Assembly: GCF_024611995.1 (NCBI RefSeq)
Contig: NZ_CP102509.1
Location: forward strand, 1,054,001 to 1,118,000
Source of the DNA: Streptomyces sp. NBC_00162
Lineage (GTDB): Bacteria > Actinomycetota > Actinomycetes > Streptomycetales > Streptomycetaceae
Direction of reading: 5' to 3'
DNA: 64,000 nucleotides
Positions 54,029 through 62,520 of this stretch are shown here, one piece after another. Both the position numbers and the translations under genes were made by a program. A model generated the notes under the pieces. The model searched no databases. It had not been told where the DNA came from and was given only the letters and a program-made list of their open reading frames with translations. Numbering within the stretch: position 1 is the first letter of the stretch; each line of letters starts with the position of its first letter.

Positions 54029-55015
54029 TCACCCTGAAGTAGTACTCCCGTCGGTGAAGCTGATGGCGCGGAGCTTCTCCCGCAGGTAGGCGTGGGAGTC
54101 GACCGGGTCGTGCACCACACGCCCGACGGGCGCGGGCAGGGATTCCACCCGGGTGTGCGCGTCGCATTCGTAGAAGTAGACCAGTGAGATCAGCTCCTCG
54201 GCCGGTGCGTCGGCCGGCGGCGGCAGCACGCGGTGGCGGCCCGCGCGCCAGCGGTCACCGGTCCAACGGGCCATCAGGTCACCGATGTTCACGGTGAGCG
54301 CGGCCGGGTCGTACGGGGCGTCCTGCCAGCCGTCGGCGTCGGTGTGGATCTGGAGCCCGCCCGCGCCGTGCTGCCGGTCGAGGACCGTGACCGTACCGAA
54401 GTCGGTGTGGGCCCCGATGCGGAACTGGCCGGGCAGCGGGGCTCCGACGACCTCGGTCCCCGGGTACCAGTTGAGGTTGAACCCCCAGGTGGGATGGGAG
54501 GTGTGGCGGGTGAAGTGGTCCTCGGCGAGGCCGAGGGCGGTGGCCAGCAGTCGCAGCAGCTCATCGGAGAGGGCCCGCATCAGGCTCAGGTACTCGGTCA
54601 CCAGCGGCCGCAGCGAGGGCACCTCCGCGGGCCACGCGTTGGGGCGGAACCACTCGGCGTCCACGGCGGGCACCCCGGTGGGGTCCTCCGCCGCCCAGGA
54701 CCACGACTCCTTCAGGTCGGGCGGCGAAGCCGTGCCTTCCGCGTAGCTGTTGGCCTCGGCGCCGGGGCCGAGCCAGCCGCGGCCGCCGACCGTGACCGCG
54801 TACGGCGCCTTCGCGGGGGCCGGCAGCAGGAAGAACTCGCGTGCGGCCGCCCTGATCCGGGCGGGCAGCGCGGGATCCACGCCGTGCCCGGTCACCAGCA
54901 GGAATCCGGCGGCCCGCAGGGCCTCGTCGACGCGGGCCGCCGTACGTGCCCGGGCGTCGGGTCCGCCCGACCGCCACGGCTCGAGATCGATCACGGGGAC
55001 CTGGGAACGCGCCAT
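54029..55015 (-). CDS. 2-oxoglutarate/Fe(II) oxygenase, isopenicillin N synthase family
   Basis: A non-haem iron oxygenase of 328 residues from ATG 55015 (MARSQVPVIDLEPWR). The N-terminal DIOX_N part (VDEALRAAGFLLVTGHGV) is normal. The facial triad is His and Asp in IGAHTDFGTVTVL and His in WRAGRHRVLPP. The usual RxS 2-oxoglutarate-binding motif is not obvious: the position reads EELISLVYFYE, with Ile where Arg is expected. The protein may therefore use a different co-substrate anchor. No biosynthetic neighbours, so the substrate is unknown. Confidence 0.87.
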   Translation of the reverse strand: MARSQVPVIDLEPWRSGGPDARARTAARVDEALRAAGFLLVTGHGVDPALPARIRAAAREFFLLPAPAKAPYAVTVGGRGWLGPGAEANSYAEGTASPPDLKESWSWAAEDPTGVPAVDAEWFRPNAWPAEVPSLRPLVTEYLSLMRALSDELLRLLATALGLAEDHFTRHTSHPTWGFNLNWYPGTEVVGAPLPGQFRIGAHTDFGTVTVLDRQHGAGGLQIHTDADGWQDAPYDPAALTVNIGDLMARWTGDRWRAGRHRVLPPPADAPAEELISLVYFYECDAHTRVESLPAPVGRVVHDPVDSHAYLREKLRAISFTDGSTTSG

Positions 55016-55202
55016 GGGAGACCTGCCTTCCGAACCTGCGGGTGGCGTCCGCATCAGAGGCTATCGCCGCCCTGCGCTCACTGGTAGTGACGGCGTGCTG
55101 ACGGCATCCGTCCCGCCGACCGGGAAGATCCTCCCGAAAGGGACGAGAATGGGACCGTGTGGCCAGGTCCGGGGCCGGGGCCCACGAGGGACGGAGCGAG
55201 CG

Positions 55203-56000
55203 GTGGAGATTTCGACCAAGGAGGTCTTCGGCGCCCCGTGCTGGGTGAGCCTGATGGCCCGCGACCTCGGCATGGCGCAGCGCTTCTACGGTGCGGTCGC
55301 GGGCTGGACCTTCCGGCGGGCCCGTCTCGGCGACGCGTTCTCGGTCGCCGAACTGGACGGCGTGCCGGTGGCGGGCATCGGGGCGCTCGCCTCCGACCTG
55401 GGGGTCGCGGTGGCCTGGACCCCGTACTTCGCCGTGGACGACGCCGATGTGGCGGTGGACCGCATCCGGGAGCGCACCGGCACCATCGCGGTCGGGCCGG
55501 TCTCCTTCGCCACCGGTGGCCGCGCGGCGCTCGTCGCCGACCCCGACGGCGCCGTCTTCGGCATCTGGCAGGGCGCCGTCTCCTCCCACTGGCGCGTGGG
55601 CAAGGGCCCGGCTCCGGCCTGGCTGGAGCTGCGTACCAGGAACGCCTTCGACGCGGCGATCTTCTACGGGGCGGTGCTGGAGTGGGCCACCGGCCGCACC
55701 GGCTGCTGCGAGGTCTCGTACGAGGAGGACCAGGTCGTCCTGAGGCAGGGCGGCGAGCCCGTGGCCCGCCTCAACAGCGGCCCAGTCGAGCTGGCCTCCT
55801 ACTCCCCGCACACCCGCCCGCGCTGGCACGTCCACTTCCGCGTCCCGAAGCTCCGGCCCGCCATCGAGGCCGCCGTGGCGCTGGGCGGGCGTACCGTCTC
55901 GGACATCACGTCGAACGCGCTCGAGCGGTGGGTGGCGCTCCGCGATCCGGACGGGGCCCTCTTCACCCTGACGACCACCCTGGCGGCGGACACGGCATAG
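55203..56000 (+). CDS. VOC-superfamily protein with two glyoxalase-like domains
   Basis: A 265-residue protein from GTG 55203. Two VOC modules in tandem: residues about 5-120 (VFGAPCWVSLMARDLGMAQR, FYGAVAGWTFRRARLG, ALVADPDGAVFGIWQ) and about 130-260 (PAWLELRTRNAFDAAIFYGA, WVALRDPDGALFTL). This arrangement is common in Streptomyces 'hydroxylase'-like VOC proteins. Possible metal ligands are His/Glu in the second half (PRWHVHFRV, LEL). The reaction is unknown; it could be a bleomycin-resistance-like binding protein or a dioxygenase. Confidence 0.85.
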   Translation: MEISTKEVFGAPCWVSLMARDLGMAQRFYGAVAGWTFRRARLGDAFSVAELDGVPVAGIGALASDLGVAVAWTPYFAVDDADVAVDRIRERTGTIAVGPVSFATGGRAALVADPDGAVFGIWQGAVSSHWRVGKGPAPAWLELRTRNAFDAAIFYGAVLEWATGRTGCCEVSYEEDQVVLRQGGEPVARLNSGPVELASYSPHTRPRWHVHFRVPKLRPAIEAAVALGGRTVSDITSNALERWVALRDPDGALFTLTTTLAADTA

Positions 56001-56013
56001 CGGCGGACGGTCC

Positions 56014-56856
56014 CTAGAGTTCGGGCACGAAGGGCAGATAGTCCAGCCCGGGGGTGGCGGGGATCATCGCGTAGCTGCCCTCGGGCAGTTCGTTCCACAC
56101 GCCGGGAAGGTCACCGAGGGGCTCGGAGACCACCAGCCGCGTCGAGTCGGACACCTTCCCGAGGAAGGGCAGCTCGGGGTGGAGGTGCCGGACGGTCTCG
56201 GCCGCGCTGCTGTAGAACAGCGACCTGGACTGCCCCTGGCTCGAGTAGCGGAACGCCCAGACGCGCTCCCCGTCGCTGACCGCGACCGTCATCTGGAGCG
56301 GGTCGACCACTCCGTGCTCCTTGCCGAGCCGCTCCACCAGGCCGACCATCCGCGCCACGGCGCCCGGCACGTCCTGGTCGAGGCCGTAGGTGACCGCCAG
56401 GTAGAACATCACCTCGGAGTCGGTCGAGCCTTCGATGCACGGGAAGAGGGCCGGGTCCACGGCCATGCAGAGATCCCGCTGCAGCCGGTGGAAGTCCGTG
56501 ATCGCCCCGTTGTGCATCCACAGCCACCGCCCGTGCCGGAAGGGGTGGCAGTTGGTCTGCTGGATCGCCGACCCGGTGGAGGCGCGGACGTGCGCGAAGA
56601 ACAGCGGCGAGCGGACGTGCCCGGCCAGCTCCCGCAGGTTGCGGTTGTTCCAGGCCGGTGCGATGTCCCGGAAGACGGCGGGCGTGCCGTCACCGCTGCC
56701 GTCCGCGCTGTACCAGCCGATGCCGAACCCGTCACCGTTGGTCGACTCGACGCCCATCCGCGCGTTGAGGCTCTGGTTGATGAGCGAGTGCTCGGGACGG
56801 TAGAGCACCGCGTCGAGCAGCAGGGGAGAACCCGAGTAGGCGAGCCAGCGACACAT
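56014..56856 (-). CDS. Class II glutamine amidotransferase, YafJ-like
   Basis: A 280-residue Ntn-type amidotransferase. The start is ATG 56856 because it places the nucleophile at Cys2 (MCRWLAYSGSP), which must become N-terminal; an ATG three codons upstream would hide it. The glutamine pocket is in NARMGVESTNGDGFGIGWY, the oxyanion Asn/Gly in MHNGAITDFHRLQR, and GSTDSEVMFYLAV matches the family Asp. Related to YafJ and EgtC (hercynylcysteine sulfoxide synthesis), but other egt genes are not nearby. It would release ammonia or glutamate from a gamma-glutamyl group. Confidence 0.88.
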   Translation of the reverse strand: MCRWLAYSGSPLLLDAVLYRPEHSLINQSLNARMGVESTNGDGFGIGWYSADGSGDGTPAVFRDIAPAWNNRNLRELAGHVRSPLFFAHVRASTGSAIQQTNCHPFRHGRWLWMHNGAITDFHRLQRDLCMAVDPALFPCIEGSTDSEVMFYLAVTYGLDQDVPGAVARMVGLVERLGKEHGVVDPLQMTVAVSDGERVWAFRYSSQGQSRSLFYSSAAETVRHLHPELPFLGKVSDSTRLVVSEPLGDLPGVWNELPEGSYAMIPATPGLDYLPFVPEL

Positions 56857-57020
56857 GAACACCATCCCCTTCTCGGATCCGAGCCTAAGCCCGTCGGCGG
56901 GGCGCGGCGCGCCCGGACGGTCCGGACGGGTCACGCTCGGTGACGGTTCGAGATGCGGGCGCGCGGCGCTGCTGGTTCGCTGAATCCGCCCGCTCTCCCC
57001 CACCGATACAAGGAGCGATC

Positions 57021-57209
57021 ATGAGCGTTTCAGGCGAGTCCCGCGGCCGGTCCCAGCAGATGCGCGCCAAGGCCCAGGAACTGAACGAGGCGGCCGACCG
57101 TTCGCAGGACCCCGAGGAGCGGCAGCGGCTGCGTGACAAGGCCCGCCGCCTCCAGGAGCAGAGCCAGCAGGAGAACCGGATGGACGACCGGGGCATGGAC
57201 CCCATGTAG
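57021..57209 (+). CDS. Small charged helical protein, DUF6381 family
   Basis: A 62-residue protein from ATG 57021 with AAGGAG upstream. It is a single long amphipathic helix (QQMRAKAQELNEAADRSQDP then EERQRLRDKARRLQEQSQQE), with a Met/Asp-rich tail ending MDPM. It matches the small DUF6381 proteins found widely in Streptomyces, often in several copies, whose function is unknown. It has its own ribosome site and lies alone, divergent from the amidotransferase. Confidence 0.82.
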   Translation: MSVSGESRGRSQQMRAKAQELNEAADRSQDPEERQRLRDKARRLQEQSQQENRMDDRGMDPM

Positions 57210-57287
57210 TCCCGCTCCTCCGTCCTGCGCACCCCCGGCCGGTGGCCGCCGCGATCCCCGTCGCCGCGGCCACCGGCCGGTGCGCTG

Positions 57288-58427
57288 TCAGGAGGATCCG
57301 GCCGGGACGTGCTGGGTGACGCAGTGGACTCCGCCGCCGCCCCAGGCGAGGACGCGCGCCGGGGCGGCGACCACCTCGCGGCCGGGGAAGAGGGCGGCGA
57401 ACTGTGCGAGGGCGAGGGCGTCGGCCGGTTCGCCCGCGGTGGGTACGACGACGCTGCTGCTGGTCAGGTAGTAGTTCGTGTAGCTGAAGGTCTCCACGCT
57501 GCGCCCGCCGTGGCGGAACTGGGGCTGGTGGTGCATCTCCACCACCTGGAAGGGGCGCCCGCAGGCGTCGGTCGCGGCGTCGAGTACCGCCTTGTTGGCG
57601 GCCATCCGGGCGTGGTTGGGGTGGCTGGGGTCGGGCTGGGTGTGGAGCAGGAGCCGGGCCGGGCCCAGGTAGGCGGCGACGAGGTCCACGTGTCCGTTGG
57701 TGACGTCGTCGTGGTGGAGTCCGTACGGGAGCCAGATGACCTTGCTCGCCCCGTACGAGGCGAGCAGCGTGGCCTCGATCTGCGCCCGGGTCATGCCCGG
57801 GTTCCGGTTGGGGTGGAGCAGGCATTCCTCGGTGGTGACGAGGGTGCCCTGTCCGTCGGTGAGCACGGAGCCGCCTTCGAGGACCATGCCGACCGGGGTG
57901 CGGGGCAGGCCCAGGTGTGCGCACACGCCGACGGGAAGCAGATCGTCCTTGTCGTAGGGGAACTTCTCGCCCCATCCGTTGAAGGCGAAGTCGAGGCCCG
58001 CCCGTTGGGTCCGCTGTGCGTTCACCGCGAAGACCGGTCCGGTGTCCCGGGTCCAGCAGTCGTTGACCGGGTACTCGATCACCGTCACCGAGCTCCCGCA
58101 CAGATCGCGTGCCCGCTGCGCCGTTCCCGGCTCGGCGACCATGAGGACCGGCTCGAACCGGGCGACGGCCCTGGCGATGCCGGCGATCTCGGCCTGGACG
58201 TCGGGGAGCTGCCCGCCCCATCCGACGGTCCTGTCCCACGGCCAGGCCATCACGCAGCCGGCGTGCGGCTCCCATTCGGCCGGTGCGTGGAGCGGGTCCT
58301 CGCCGGTCGCGCGTTCGGCGGAGGGAAGGGTCCGGGCGGCGAAGGCCGGGCTGCCGAGCAGGGGGAGGGCGGCGGCCGAGAGGGCGGCGGCGCCGAAGCC
58401 GCGCCGCGTCATGCGTGGCAGGTGCAT
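57288..58427 (-). CDS. Tat-exported agmatine deiminase / arginine deiminase-fold enzyme
   Basis: A 379-residue protein from ATG 58427 with AAGGAG upstream. Twin-arginine signal MTRRGFGAAALSAAALPLLG. The PPADS (agmatine deiminase) fold motifs are intact: WPWDRTVGWGG, ECWTRD-like NDCWTRDTGPVF, NGWGEKFPYDKD, GGSVLTDGQGTL, HHDDVTNGHVDLVA with the catalytic His, and the nucleophile Cys in GGGGVHCVTQHVP. Agmatine deiminase turns agmatine to N-carbamoylputrescine and is normally cytoplasmic; an exported form could act on extracellular agmatine or on peptidyl-arginine. The amino-acid permease gene is immediately upstream on the same strand. Confidence 0.88.
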   Translation of the reverse strand: MHLPRMTRRGFGAAALSAAALPLLGSPAFAARTLPSAERATGEDPLHAPAEWEPHAGCVMAWPWDRTVGWGGQLPDVQAEIAGIARAVARFEPVLMVAEPGTAQRARDLCGSSVTVIEYPVNDCWTRDTGPVFAVNAQRTQRAGLDFAFNGWGEKFPYDKDDLLPVGVCAHLGLPRTPVGMVLEGGSVLTDGQGTLVTTEECLLHPNRNPGMTRAQIEATLLASYGASKVIWLPYGLHHDDVTNGHVDLVAAYLGPARLLLHTQPDPSHPNHARMAANKAVLDAATDACGRPFQVVEMHHQPQFRHGGRSVETFSYTNYYLTSSSVVVPTAGEPADALALAQFAALFPGREVVAAPARVLAWGGGGVHCVTQHVPAGSS

Positions 58428-58522
58428 GTCATTGCTCCTTCTGTGGGAATCGGTTTCCGAAGGGCCCGGGTGGGCCGGGGCGGGCCGGGGTGAGCCAGGA
58501 GGGGCCTGGACGAGCCCTGGGA

Positions 58523-60067
58523 TCAGCGGCGTTCGGCGGCGAGCACGTCCACGCGCCCTGCCCCGCCTTCGCCTTCCTTGTCCGCCTCGCGCGCCTGCGC
58601 GGCGCGCAGCGTGTTCTGCGGCTTCTTGACCGTCAGGTAGACCAGACCCGCCGTGATCACCGCACCGGTGCCCAGCAGGCCCGCCCAGATCTGGTACCAG
58701 GGAGCCCCCCGCGGGGCCATGACGGCGCGCGGCCAGCACACGTTGACGACCTCGAAGGCGGTCCACAGCACGGCCAGCACGTTCAGGAGGGTGCCCTTGC
58801 GCCCCTGCCGGATGTGCCCGGAGGGGACCCAGCTCCCGCGCAGCCGGGCGACGAGTGCGGCCAGGGTGACCAGGAAGAACGGCAGGAAGGTGGCCGCCGT
58901 ACCGAAGGCGATCAGGCTGCCGATGGCCGTGGCGTTCAGCCCCAGCAGCAGACCGGTGCAGCTGACGAGGGTCGAGGCGACCAGTCCGCCGATCGGGGCC
59001 TGGCGGCGGTTGACCCGGCGCACCTGGCGGGAGAAGGGGAACACCCCGTCGCGGGCCAGCGAGTACACCCCGCGCGCGGCACCGCCCTGGGAGGCCATGG
59101 CGCATGCGAGGAACCCGACCAGGACGACGGCCACGAAGGGCTTGTCGGACCAGGAACCGAACGCGCTGGTCACGGCGGTGGTCACCGGGTCGAGGTCCTC
59201 CCCCGCGACGACGGACCGCGGCGCGGGGTGGGCGAGGGCGACCGCCATCGCGTTGAGGATGACCACGAGGCCGACGCTGAGCAGGGCCCACCACATGGCG
59301 CGCGGGACCTGCCGGCCGGCGTCCTTGGTCTCCTCCGCGGTGGAGACGCAGGCGTCGAAGCCGATGAAGCCCCAGCCCGCGACGGCCAGGACGGCGAGGA
59401 AGGCCATGGCGGTCGACCCGCCGGAGAGCTCTTCGGCGCCCAGGGTCTCGGTGAACAGCGCGAACCCGTGTTCACGGAAGAACAGCAGCAGCGCGAAACC
59501 GACCAGGACCGAGGCGATGGCCTCGGCGGCGATGCCCAGGGAGACGAACCAGCTCAGGATCCGGATCCCGCACGCGTTGACCAGCATGCAGCCGAGCAGG
59601 ATCCCGGCGGCCACCGCGACCATGGACCCGGGTGTGGGCGTGGCGCCGACGAGGGCGAAGACCCAGGGGGCGGCCAGGTACGCGACGGTGGTGTTGCCGA
59701 ACATCACGGCGAACTGCCACACCCAGCCGCTCATCCAGCCGAAGGAGGGGCCGAGCAGCCGCCTGCCCCACTGGTACGGGCCGCCGGCCAGCGGCCACTG
59801 CGAGGCCAGCTCGGAGTAGACGTTCACCACCAGGCACTGACCCAGGAGCACGATCGGCAGCGCCCAGACCCAGGCGGGCCCGGCGATCATCGTGCCGACC
59901 ATCGAGACGGCGTACAGGGCGACGACGGGCGAGACGACGGCGAAGCCCATCGCGATGTTCCCGAGGATGCCGAGGCTGCGGCTCAGTTCCTGGGTGTAGC
60001 CGAGATCGGTCAGGCGGGCGGCATCGGCGTCGCCCGTTTCAGGGCGTGCGGAGGGAAGGTCTGGCAT
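58523..60067 (-). CDS. APC-family amino-acid/polyamine permease
   Basis: A 514-residue transporter with about twelve transmembrane helices. ATG 60067 is preferred over GTG 60073 because GAGAGG lies 5 bases upstream of it. APC motifs: LGILGNIAMGFAVVSPVVAL (helix 1), the GPYQWGRRL segment after helix 2 (AGGPYQWGRRLLGPSFGW), and ACVSTAEETKDAGRQVPRAM in the middle loop, typical of the GABA/choline/polyamine (BAT1-like) subgroup. It is followed 95 bases later by the deiminase gene, suggesting uptake of a related amine. It is divergent from a TetR gene with an operator between. Confidence 0.9.
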   Translation of the reverse strand: MPDLPSARPETGDADAARLTDLGYTQELSRSLGILGNIAMGFAVVSPVVALYAVSMVGTMIAGPAWVWALPIVLLGQCLVVNVYSELASQWPLAGGPYQWGRRLLGPSFGWMSGWVWQFAVMFGNTTVAYLAAPWVFALVGATPTPGSMVAVAAGILLGCMLVNACGIRILSWFVSLGIAAEAIASVLVGFALLLFFREHGFALFTETLGAEELSGGSTAMAFLAVLAVAGWGFIGFDACVSTAEETKDAGRQVPRAMWWALLSVGLVVILNAMAVALAHPAPRSVVAGEDLDPVTTAVTSAFGSWSDKPFVAVVLVGFLACAMASQGGAARGVYSLARDGVFPFSRQVRRVNRRQAPIGGLVASTLVSCTGLLLGLNATAIGSLIAFGTAATFLPFFLVTLAALVARLRGSWVPSGHIRQGRKGTLLNVLAVLWTAFEVVNVCWPRAVMAPRGAPWYQIWAGLLGTGAVITAGLVYLTVKKPQNTLRAAQAREADKEGEGGAGRVDVLAAERR

Positions 60068-60126
60068 GCGCACCTCTCACGGAGGGATGACGCACCGGGG
60101 CGCCCGGCGCGTCCCGAAGGTTAAAT

Positions 60127-60139
60127 CTAACGTTGTTAG
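60127..60139. promoter_or_regulatory. Candidate TetR operator between the permease and TetR genes
   Basis: CTAAC-GTT-GTTAG is a perfect 13-bp inverted repeat in an AT-rich patch (TTAAATCTAACGTTGTTAGG) 60 bases upstream of the permease start. In this GC-rich genome such a patch marks promoter DNA. It is the natural target for the TetR protein encoded at 60235. Confidence 0.55.
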
Positions 60140-60234
60140 GTATCGGGAATGCGGGGACCTTAACCCCGGCCCGGACCCTTGGGAAGACCCTGCGTACGGG
60201 TAACCTGGCGGCCGGGAACGAGGGGGATCGCACC

Positions 60235-60855
60235 GTGGGCCGACCGAACCAACCGCTGCTCAGCCGCGAGATCATCGCGCGCGCGGCCCTCGAGCTCCTC
60301 GACGAGGAGGGGCCCCAGGCCCTGAAGATGCGGGCGCTCGCCGACCGGCTCGGCGTCCGCGGAGCGTCCCTGTACCACCACGTCGCCTCCAAGGACGACG
60401 TGCTCGACGCGGTCTCGGAACTGATCAACGACGAGATCGACCTGAGTCCGCTCGACGAACCCGACTGGCGGGCCGGAATCGCGGCGTACGCGCGCGGCTA
60501 CCGCCGGGTGTACCTGCGCCACCCGAACGCCATCGCACCGGCCGCCCGGCGCAGGGTCGAGGCGGACCGCGCCCTGCGCGGCTACGACGCCCTGCTCGGC
60601 GCCCTGATCCGGGCGGGCTGCACCCCTGCGCGCGCCGCCGAGGCCGCCGCCGCCATCGACTACCTGGTCCTCGGCTCCGCGCTCGAGACCTTCACCGCCG
60701 GGTTCACCCGCGCCGCGGCCGACTACCGCCCCGCCTACCCGGCCCTCGCCGACTCCCTCACCGGCGCGGCGGCCACCGGCGCGGGCCTGGCCGAGCTCGA
60801 CGACCGCGGGTTCGAACTCGGTCTCGGGCTGGTCCTGGACGGCCTCGCCGCGTAG
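60235..60855 (+). CDS. TetR-family regulator
   Basis: A 206-residue repressor. GTG 60235 (VGRPNQPLLSREIIARAALE) is chosen for GAGGGGG 8-9 bases upstream and for the family length. Helix-turn-helix: LKMRALADRLGVRGASLYHHVASKDDVLDAVSE at about 30-62, the TetR/AcrR pattern with GVxxxSLYxHVxxK. The C-terminal ligand domain (YLRHPNAIAPAARRRVEADR, AAAIDYLVLGSALETFTAGF) is of the TetR_C class seen in TetA-type regulators. Divergent from the permease-deiminase pair, which it likely represses. Confidence 0.9.
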   Translation: MGRPNQPLLSREIIARAALELLDEEGPQALKMRALADRLGVRGASLYHHVASKDDVLDAVSELINDEIDLSPLDEPDWRAGIAAYARGYRRVYLRHPNAIAPAARRRVEADRALRGYDALLGALIRAGCTPARAAEAAAAIDYLVLGSALETFTAGFTRAAADYRPAYPALADSLTGAAATGAGLAELDDRGFELGLGLVLDGLAA

Positions 60856-60912
60856 CCGCCCGCCGGGCGGGTAGCCGCGTGGCAGGACGTCACGGCGGAA
60901 GGGCGGATACCC

Positions 60913-61716
60913 ATGGGCGGCGAGGCGGCGCGCGAGGGCGGCACGGCTCGGGAGGTGGCGGCCCGGTGCGGACTGGTGGCACGCGGCGTGCTGTACGTGC
61001 TCGTCGGCGTGCTCGCACTGCGCGTGGCGTTCGGCGACCAAGGACCGGAGGCGGACCGCAAGGGCGCACTGCAGGAGCTCATGGACAAGCCCCTCGGTGG
61101 TGTCCTCGTCTGGGCCATCGGCATCGGCCTCGTCTGCATGATGCTGTGGCGGCTGTCCGAGGCGGTGTTCGGCGTGGCCGGGCCCGACGGCGACAAGGCC
61201 TCCAAACGGCTCGCGTCGGCGGCCCGGGCCGTGTTCTACGCGGTCGTCGCCTTCTCGGTGCTGTCCTTCGCGGCCGGTTCCGGCGGCGGGCGGTCCGGCG
61301 ACGAGCAGTCGCGCGACGTGACGGCCAAGGCGATGGAGCTGCCGGGCGGCCCGTGGTGGGTGGGCGCGGTCGGGGCGGCGATCGCCGTCGGGGGCGTCGT
61401 CATCGCCGTACGGGCGGCCCTGCGCACGTTCCGCAAGCACCTGGCGCTGGACCGGATGCCCGAAGGGGTCCGCAAGGCGGTCGAGTTCCTCGGCGTCACC
61501 GGCGGCGTGGCCCGCGGCACCGTCTTCGCGGCGGCCGGCGCCTTCGTCGTGTATGCCGCGGTGCGCTACGACCCGGCGCAGGCCAAGGGCGTCGACGACA
61601 CCCTGCGGTCCTTCACCCAGACCCCGGCGGGACCCTGGCTCCTCGTCCTGATCGCCGCCGGGCTCATCCTGTTCGGGCTGTTCTCCTGGGCGATGGCCGG
61701 CTGGCGCCGGGTCTGA
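60913..61716 (+). CDS. DUF1206 membrane protein
   Basis: A 267-residue membrane protein from ATG 60913. Six transmembrane helices are arranged as three repeats of two: the opening of each copy reads GLVARGVLYVLVGVLALRVA, RAVFYAVVAFSVLSFAAGSG, and GVARGTVFAAAGAFVVYAAV. This is the signature of DUF1206 (PF06724), common in actinobacteria. No substrate or role is known. It follows the TetR gene by 57 bases on the same strand and could be co-transcribed. Confidence 0.9.
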   Translation: MGGEAAREGGTAREVAARCGLVARGVLYVLVGVLALRVAFGDQGPEADRKGALQELMDKPLGGVLVWAIGIGLVCMMLWRLSEAVFGVAGPDGDKASKRLASAARAVFYAVVAFSVLSFAAGSGGGRSGDEQSRDVTAKAMELPGGPWWVGAVGAAIAVGGVVIAVRAALRTFRKHLALDRMPEGVRKAVEFLGVTGGVARGTVFAAAGAFVVYAAVRYDPAQAKGVDDTLRSFTQTPAGPWLLVLIAAGLILFGLFSWAMAGWRRV

Positions 61717-61725
61717 GCAGTGCCC

Positions 61726-62462
61726 TCAGCCGCGCTCGCGGAGGTACGCCTCCAGCTCGGCGGCCCCGGTCAGCATCGCCCGCCCGCGCGCGGACAGCCG
61801 GCCGCGCCAGTCGCCCAGTGCGGCCTCCAGCGGCTCCAGACCGCCGGCCCCCGCACCTGGGCGATCAGCGGGGCGATCTGCTCCAGCAGGTAGCCGCCCC
61901 GCCTGAGTTGGTGGGCCAGCCGGACGTCCCGTACGTCGGCCTCGTCATAGACGCGGTACCCGGTCAGCCGGTCGCGGCGCGGGCGCACCAGCCCGGCGCG
62001 CTCCCATGTGCGAAGCGTCGCGGGCCGGATGCCGAGCCGCCCTGCCAGCGGCCCGATGAACGTGCCGCCGGGAGGCCCGGACTCCGCCGCGTCGGGTTCG
62101 GACGGCGTGGTGGGCGCCAGGTCGCGCAGCGCGCTCTCCACCGCCCGGAGTGTGCGCCGGTCGTCGAGGAGCTGGGCATGACTCTCGTCGATGAGGCGGA
62201 ACGCCTCGTCGACGGCGCCCTGGTTCACGGCCCGCATGACCGACGTCGCCGTCCGGTGGCCGTGGCCAGGCACCAGGGCGAGGAACGCGCCCAGGGCCCG
62301 CGCGTGCAGCGGGGCATAGGTGCGGTAGCCGTGGGGTGTGCGATCGGCGGCCGGGAGGATTCCCGCCTCCTCGTAGTTCCTGATCGCCTGCGTGGACAGA
62401 CCGTGCCCGCGCGCCAGGTCGATCGGCCTGAGCTTCCTATCGCTTTGAAGGTTTCGTCCCAC
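61726..62462 (-). CDS. MerR-family regulator, TioE-like (frame broken by one base)
   Basis: About 245 residues from GTG 62462 (VGRNLQSDRKLRPIDLARGH). Two MerR-type helix-turn-helix regions are visible: GLSTQAIRNYEEAGILPAADRTPHGYRTY at the start, and a second, GRLGIRPATLRTWERAGLVRPRRDRLTGYRVY, at about 145-175, as in TioE-like regulators. The frame changes at 61848-61852, where one G is missing from GGGGG (coding strand): IAPLIAQVRG then AGGLEPLEAALGDWRG. It is divergent from the erythromycin esterase gene. Confidence 0.85.
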
Positions 62463-62500
62463 GAGCCCGAGGATATCGCGAAAAAGTCTCAACCGAATCT

Positions 62501-62516
62501 TCAACGATAGCGTTGA
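62501..62516. promoter_or_regulatory. Candidate MerR operator before the esterase gene
   Basis: TCAACG-ATAG-CGTTGA is a perfect 6+4+6 inverted repeat ending 4 bases before the esterase ATG, in a divergent gap of only 58 bases. An overlapping CTCAAC/GTTGAG pair (62488-62517) widens the dyad. The position over the likely transcription start of one or both genes suits a MerR activator. Confidence 0.55.
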
Positions 62517-62520
62517 GGGC

